NCBI GenBank assembly: GCA_035356615.1
Contig: DAOQSN010000002.1
Coordinates: 1 to 64,000, forward strand
Length of the DNA stretch: 64,000 nt
Direction of reading: 5' to 3'
DNA from: JAKQDH01 sp029558835
Lineage (GTDB): Bacteria > Planctomycetota > Phycisphaerae > UBA1845
This document shows positions 61,241-64,000 of the stretch, one piece after another. The notes beneath the pieces are model-generated. The model searched no databases, had not been told where the DNA came from, and saw only the letters and a program-made list of their open reading frames with translations. Position 1 is the stretch's first letter. Every line of letters begins with the position of its first letter. The position numbers were made by a program, and so were the translations under genes.

Positions 61241-62482
61241 ATGTTTGGCAAGATGAAGGCGGATTTGCAGAAGGAGCTGGCCTCGATTCGGGAGGCCGGG
61301 CTGTACAAGGAAGAGCGCTACATCCTGACGCCCCAGGCGGCGGATGTGACGGTGGAATACCCGGAGGGCGCCCCGAAGAAGGAGGTCATCAACTTCTGTG
61401 CGAACAACTACCTGGGACTCTCCTCGCATCCGCGCGTGATCGAGGCTGCCCACGAGGCGCTCAAGACGCACGGCTACGGCATGAGCAGCGTGCGGTTCAT
61501 CTGCGGCACGCAGGACATTCACAAGCAGCTCGAAAAGCGGATCTCGCAGTTCTTCCACACCGAGGACACGATCCTCTACTCATCCTGCTTCGATGCCAAC
61601 GGCGGCGTGTTCGAGCCCCTGCTGGGCAAGGATGACGCGATCATCACCGACTCGCTGAACCACGCCTCGATCATCGACGGCATCCGGCTGTGCAAGGCGA
61701 CGCGGTACATCTACCAGAACAACGACATGGCCGACCTGGAGGGGAAGCTGAAAGAGACCAAGGCCGCCCGGTACCGCGTCATCGCCACGGACGGGGCGTT
61801 CTCCATGGACGGCTCAGTCGCCCAGCTCGACAAGATCGTGAAGCTGGCCGAGAAGTACGACGCCCTGGTGATGGTAGACGACGCCCACTGCACGGGCGTG
61901 ATCGGCAAGACCGGCCGCGGCGCCACCGAGTACTGCGGCGTTCTGGGCCAGGTGGACATCGTGACCGGCACACTGGGCAAGGCCCTGGGCGGGGCGTCCG
62001 GCGGGTTCACGACGGGCCGCAAGGAGATCATCGAGATGCTCCGGCAGCGCTCGCGCCCGTACCTGTTCAGCAACACCGTCTCTTCGATCGTGGTGAAGGC
62101 GTCCATCGCGGTGTTCGATATGATCACCGAGTCGACGGCCCTGCGCGACAAGGTCGAGGCGAACACCAAGCGTTTCCGCAAAGGGATGAAGGACGCCGGC
62201 TTCGACATCAAGCCGGGCGATCACCCCATCGTACCGATCATGCTGTATAACGCCAAGCTCAGTCAGGACATCGCCCGCGACATGTACAAGGAAGGCGTGT
62301 TCGTGATCGGCTTCTTCCACCCGGTGGTGGGCAAGGGTCTGGCCCGCATCCGCTGCCAGATGTCGGCGGGGCACGAGTTCCACCACATCGACAAGGCCAT
62401 CGCGGCGTTCACCAAGATCGGGAAGAAGTACGACATCCTGCACAAGACCAAGGAGCAGATCATCGCCAAGTACGGCGAGTAG
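61241..62482 (+). CDS. kbl: Glycine C-acetyltransferase (2-amino-3-ketobutyrate CoA ligase)
   Basis: PLP enzyme of 413 residues that splits 2-amino-3-oxobutyrate, the product of threonine dehydrogenase, into glycine and acetyl-CoA. Motifs are NNYLGLSSHPRVIEAAHEALKTHGYGMSSVRFICGTQ, the PLP-contact SLNHASIIDGIRLC, VDDAHCTGVIGKTGRG and the Schiff-base lysine K247 in TGTLGKALGGASGG. ATG at 61241 has GGAGCGGAGAAT upstream. All residues expected for catalysis are present. Together with tdh it forms the threonine degradation route; distance and the intervening genes mean they may or may not be on one transcript. Confidence 0.96.
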   Translation: MFGKMKADLQKELASIREAGLYKEERYILTPQAADVTVEYPEGAPKKEVINFCANNYLGLSSHPRVIEAAHEALKTHGYGMSSVRFICGTQDIHKQLEKRISQFFHTEDTILYSSCFDANGGVFEPLLGKDDAIITDSLNHASIIDGIRLCKATRYIYQNNDMADLEGKLKETKAARYRVIATDGAFSMDGSVAQLDKIVKLAEKYDALVMVDDAHCTGVIGKTGRGATEYCGVLGQVDIVTGTLGKALGGASGGFTTGRKEIIEMLRQRSRPYLFSNTVSSIVVKASIAVFDMITESTALRDKVEANTKRFRKGMKDAGFDIKPGDHPIVPIMLYNAKLSQDIARDMYKEGVFVIGFFHPVVGKGLARIRCQMSAGHEFHHIDKAIAAFTKIGKKYDILHKTKEQIIAKYGE

Positions 62483-62774
62483 CCGGGGATTGGGGATTGG
62501 CGATTCGCGATTGCCGGCTGGTGACCGCAGGTAGCCCACCGCGTGCGGCTGGTCGGGTGGTTGAGCCGCCGGTCGGGTCGGGAATCGCGACCGACACTCT
62601 GAGGCTGCCGGTGGGTGGCCGTCGGAAGGCAACTGCGGGGCGCGGGCGGGTTGACCGTCCGCGCCCCTGGCATTGCGCGGCCGGCCGCGGCTTGCGGGCC
62701 CATGCCTCATACCGGCGGGCTCCGCGGCGGACCGCCGGTCTGTCCGACCGCGTGCGCGAGTATCAGGAGGAGCG

Positions 62775-63899
62775 TCAGCGCCCGCGCGACGGGGGACGCA
62801 GGGCGTCCGGCTCCTTGGCGAAGCGGCGGGCGGTGTCCAGCGTGATGCGGCCCACGTCCACCAGTTGCTGGAGGCTTTCGTCGAGAGGCAGCATCCCGTC
62901 GCGCTTGCCCGTCTGGATAGCCGACTCGATCGAGTCGATCTTGCCGAAACGAATGCCGCTGCGGACAGGGTGATTCACGTGCATCACCTCCAGGGCGAGC
63001 ACGCGTTTCTCGCCCTCGGTGGCCGAGGGCAACAGGTGCTGGCACACCACGGAGCGCAGACTCAACGAAAGCTGCGTGCGGATGTCGTCCTGGGCGTCGT
63101 GGGGGAACAAGTCCACGCAGCGCGTGACGGCACCCTTGGCGTCCTTGGTGTGCATGGTGGAGAGAATGAGGTGCCCGGTCTCGGCGGCCGTCAGGGCCAT
63201 GGCGGCCGTGTCACGGTCGCGGATCTCGCCGATGAGGATGACGTTCGGGTCCTGCCGCAGGCCGCTGCGCAGACCGTCGAAGAAGGAGTCCACGTCGCGC
63301 CCCACCTCGCGCTGGGTGATGATCGTGGAGCTGATGCGCGGATGCACGTACTCGATGGGCTCCTCGACGGTGATGATGCGGCAGTCGCCGCGCTGGTTGA
63401 GCAGGTTGACCAGGGCGGCCAGGGTCGTCGTCTTGCCGGAGCCCGTGACACCGGTGACGATGACCAGTCCGTGGGCGTGGTTGACCAGGCGCTCGGCCAG
63501 GCCCCCAGGGAAGTTCATCCAGTCAAACGAGGGAATGTCGTTGGGTACGTGCCGGAAGCAGGCGCACAGCGAGCCCTGGGCCCAGAACAGGTTGGCCCGG
63601 AAGCGGCACGGCTGGTCCCGGTGGGTCAGGGCCACCGAGCAGTCAATGCTCTTGCTGTCGTGCAGGCGGGCGAGGACGGCCTCGGGCAGCACCGATTCGA
63701 CGAGCCGGCGGACCTGGTCGGGTTCGAGTGCCTCGTTGTTCACCGGCTCCAACCGCCCGTGGACCCGATAAGCCGCCGGGTAGCCGGGGACCAGGTGCAC
63801 ATCAGAAGCATCACGGTCCGCGGCCGCGTGCAGCAGCTCGCGCATGGCCGTGTGCCAGCGATCGTCGGGAACATCACCTTCCGTGCGCATCGTCTTCAT
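62775..63899 (-). CDS. pilT: Type IV pilus retraction ATPase PilT
   Basis: Secretion-type ATPase of 374 residues that depolymerises type IV pili for twitching motility or DNA uptake. Walker A is GVTGSGKTTT, the Asp box is VEEPIEYVHP, Walker B is ILIGEIRDRDT and the His box is LSTMHTKDA. The usual C-terminal AIRNLIREGK segment appears as IESAIQTGKRDGMLPLDESL. The N-terminal region (LHAAADRDASDVHLVPG) is typical. ATG at 63899 is preferred; the frame is open to 63944. No other pilus gene is within view. Confidence 0.95.
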   Translation of the reverse strand: MKTMRTEGDVPDDRWHTAMRELLHAAADRDASDVHLVPGYPAAYRVHGRLEPVNNEALEPDQVRRLVESVLPEAVLARLHDSKSIDCSVALTHRDQPCRFRANLFWAQGSLCACFRHVPNDIPSFDWMNFPGGLAERLVNHAHGLVIVTGVTGSGKTTTLAALVNLLNQRGDCRIITVEEPIEYVHPRISSTIITQREVGRDVDSFFDGLRSGLRQDPNVILIGEIRDRDTAAMALTAAETGHLILSTMHTKDAKGAVTRCVDLFPHDAQDDIRTQLSLSLRSVVCQHLLPSATEGEKRVLALEVMHVNHPVRSGIRFGKIDSIESAIQTGKRDGMLPLDESLQQLVDVGRITLDTARRFAKEPDALRPPSRGR

Positions 63900-63985
63900 T
63901 ATACCCGCAGCCCGCTTGGAGGTTGCACCCCAGCCGAAACGCAACTGCCCGGCCCCACACCAACAGGAGACCCACGCTCGGATGC

Positions 63986-64000
63986 GGGTGGCATGGCCAA
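63986..64000 (-). repeat. Interspersed 27-nt repeat core, truncated by window end
   Basis: GGGTGGCATGGCCAA is the reverse complement of the last 15 bases of the repeat core found at 21550, 31430, 37260 and 41328; the rest lies beyond the window. Confidence 0.75.

Overview
The window is a GC-rich bacterial scaffold, interrupted by one 100-base run of N, that most likely comes from a member of the Planctomycetota, probably a metagenome-assembled genome. This placement is inferred from a PEP-CTERM secreted protein, many lipoproteins, large multidomain exported glycosidases, a DUF2961 enzyme with a pseudopilin-like tail, and GC-rich intergenic DNA filled with short palindromic repeats. No rRNA or phylogenetic marker confirms it. 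There is no transposase, integrase, phage gene or CRISPR array.

Layout. 0.2-4.2 kb: a GNAT acetyltransferase, an exported SagB-type flavin oxidoreductase, an HD-domain protein and an APH-type kinase. 4.5-8.9 kb: the pyruvate/2-oxoacid dehydrogenase genes E1-beta, E2 and E3 on the minus strand, split by the assembly gap, with no E1-alpha visible. 9.5-11.3 kb: a NifX/NifB-like domain protein, an encapsulated ferritin and its encapsulin shell. 11.7-13.7 kb: a two-component pair. 13.85-14.6 kb: tRNA-Asp and rnpA. 14.7-25.5 kb: an Ig-like repeat lipoprotein, an aminotransferase, a groES-btpA-S66 peptidase operon, DUF167, a radical SAM protein, a membrane-anchored PCMT and a beta-CASP nuclease. 25.7-27.2 kb: ECF transporter T and A subunits. 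27.3-31.3 kb: a GH27 alpha-galactosidase and a sodium/solute symporter. 31.6-37.2 kb: a TPR lipoprotein, a small lipoprotein, an M19 dipeptidase and a GT39-like membrane glycosyltransferase. 37.4-42.6 kb: Maf, AroB, FolC, a small Cys-rich protein and a cyclodeaminase-family folate enzyme.

42.9-55.9 kb is the most distinctive part. An exported fusion of a papain-like peptidase, a DUF2961/GH172-type domain and a pseudopilin-like C-terminus stands next to a minus-strand operon. That operon encodes fructose-family PTS IIC, IIB, an HPr-EI-EIIA fusion and a 1444-residue secreted GH38 alpha-mannosidase-like protein. The pairing of a fructose-type PTS with GH38 recalls the mannosylglycerate system mngAB of enterobacteria, but here the hydrolase is exported. 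A flavoprotein and a HEAT-like lipoprotein lie upstream.

56.6-64 kb: a PEP-CTERM protein with a clear promoter and terminator, a nucleoside deaminase, a tandem GNAT protein, the threonine-degradation genes tdh and kbl separated by a brnT/brnA toxin-antitoxin pair and a small membrane protein, and a PilT ATPase.

Intergenic DNA is unusually structured. At least five repeat families recur: a roughly 110-130 bp element ending in an exact 27-nt core; a 105 bp element with 13 bp inverted ends; a 21 bp AGGTCC palindrome; a GTCGGCCGCGG palindrome that also occurs inside a coding region; and an element that begins exactly at the stop codon of three unrelated genes.
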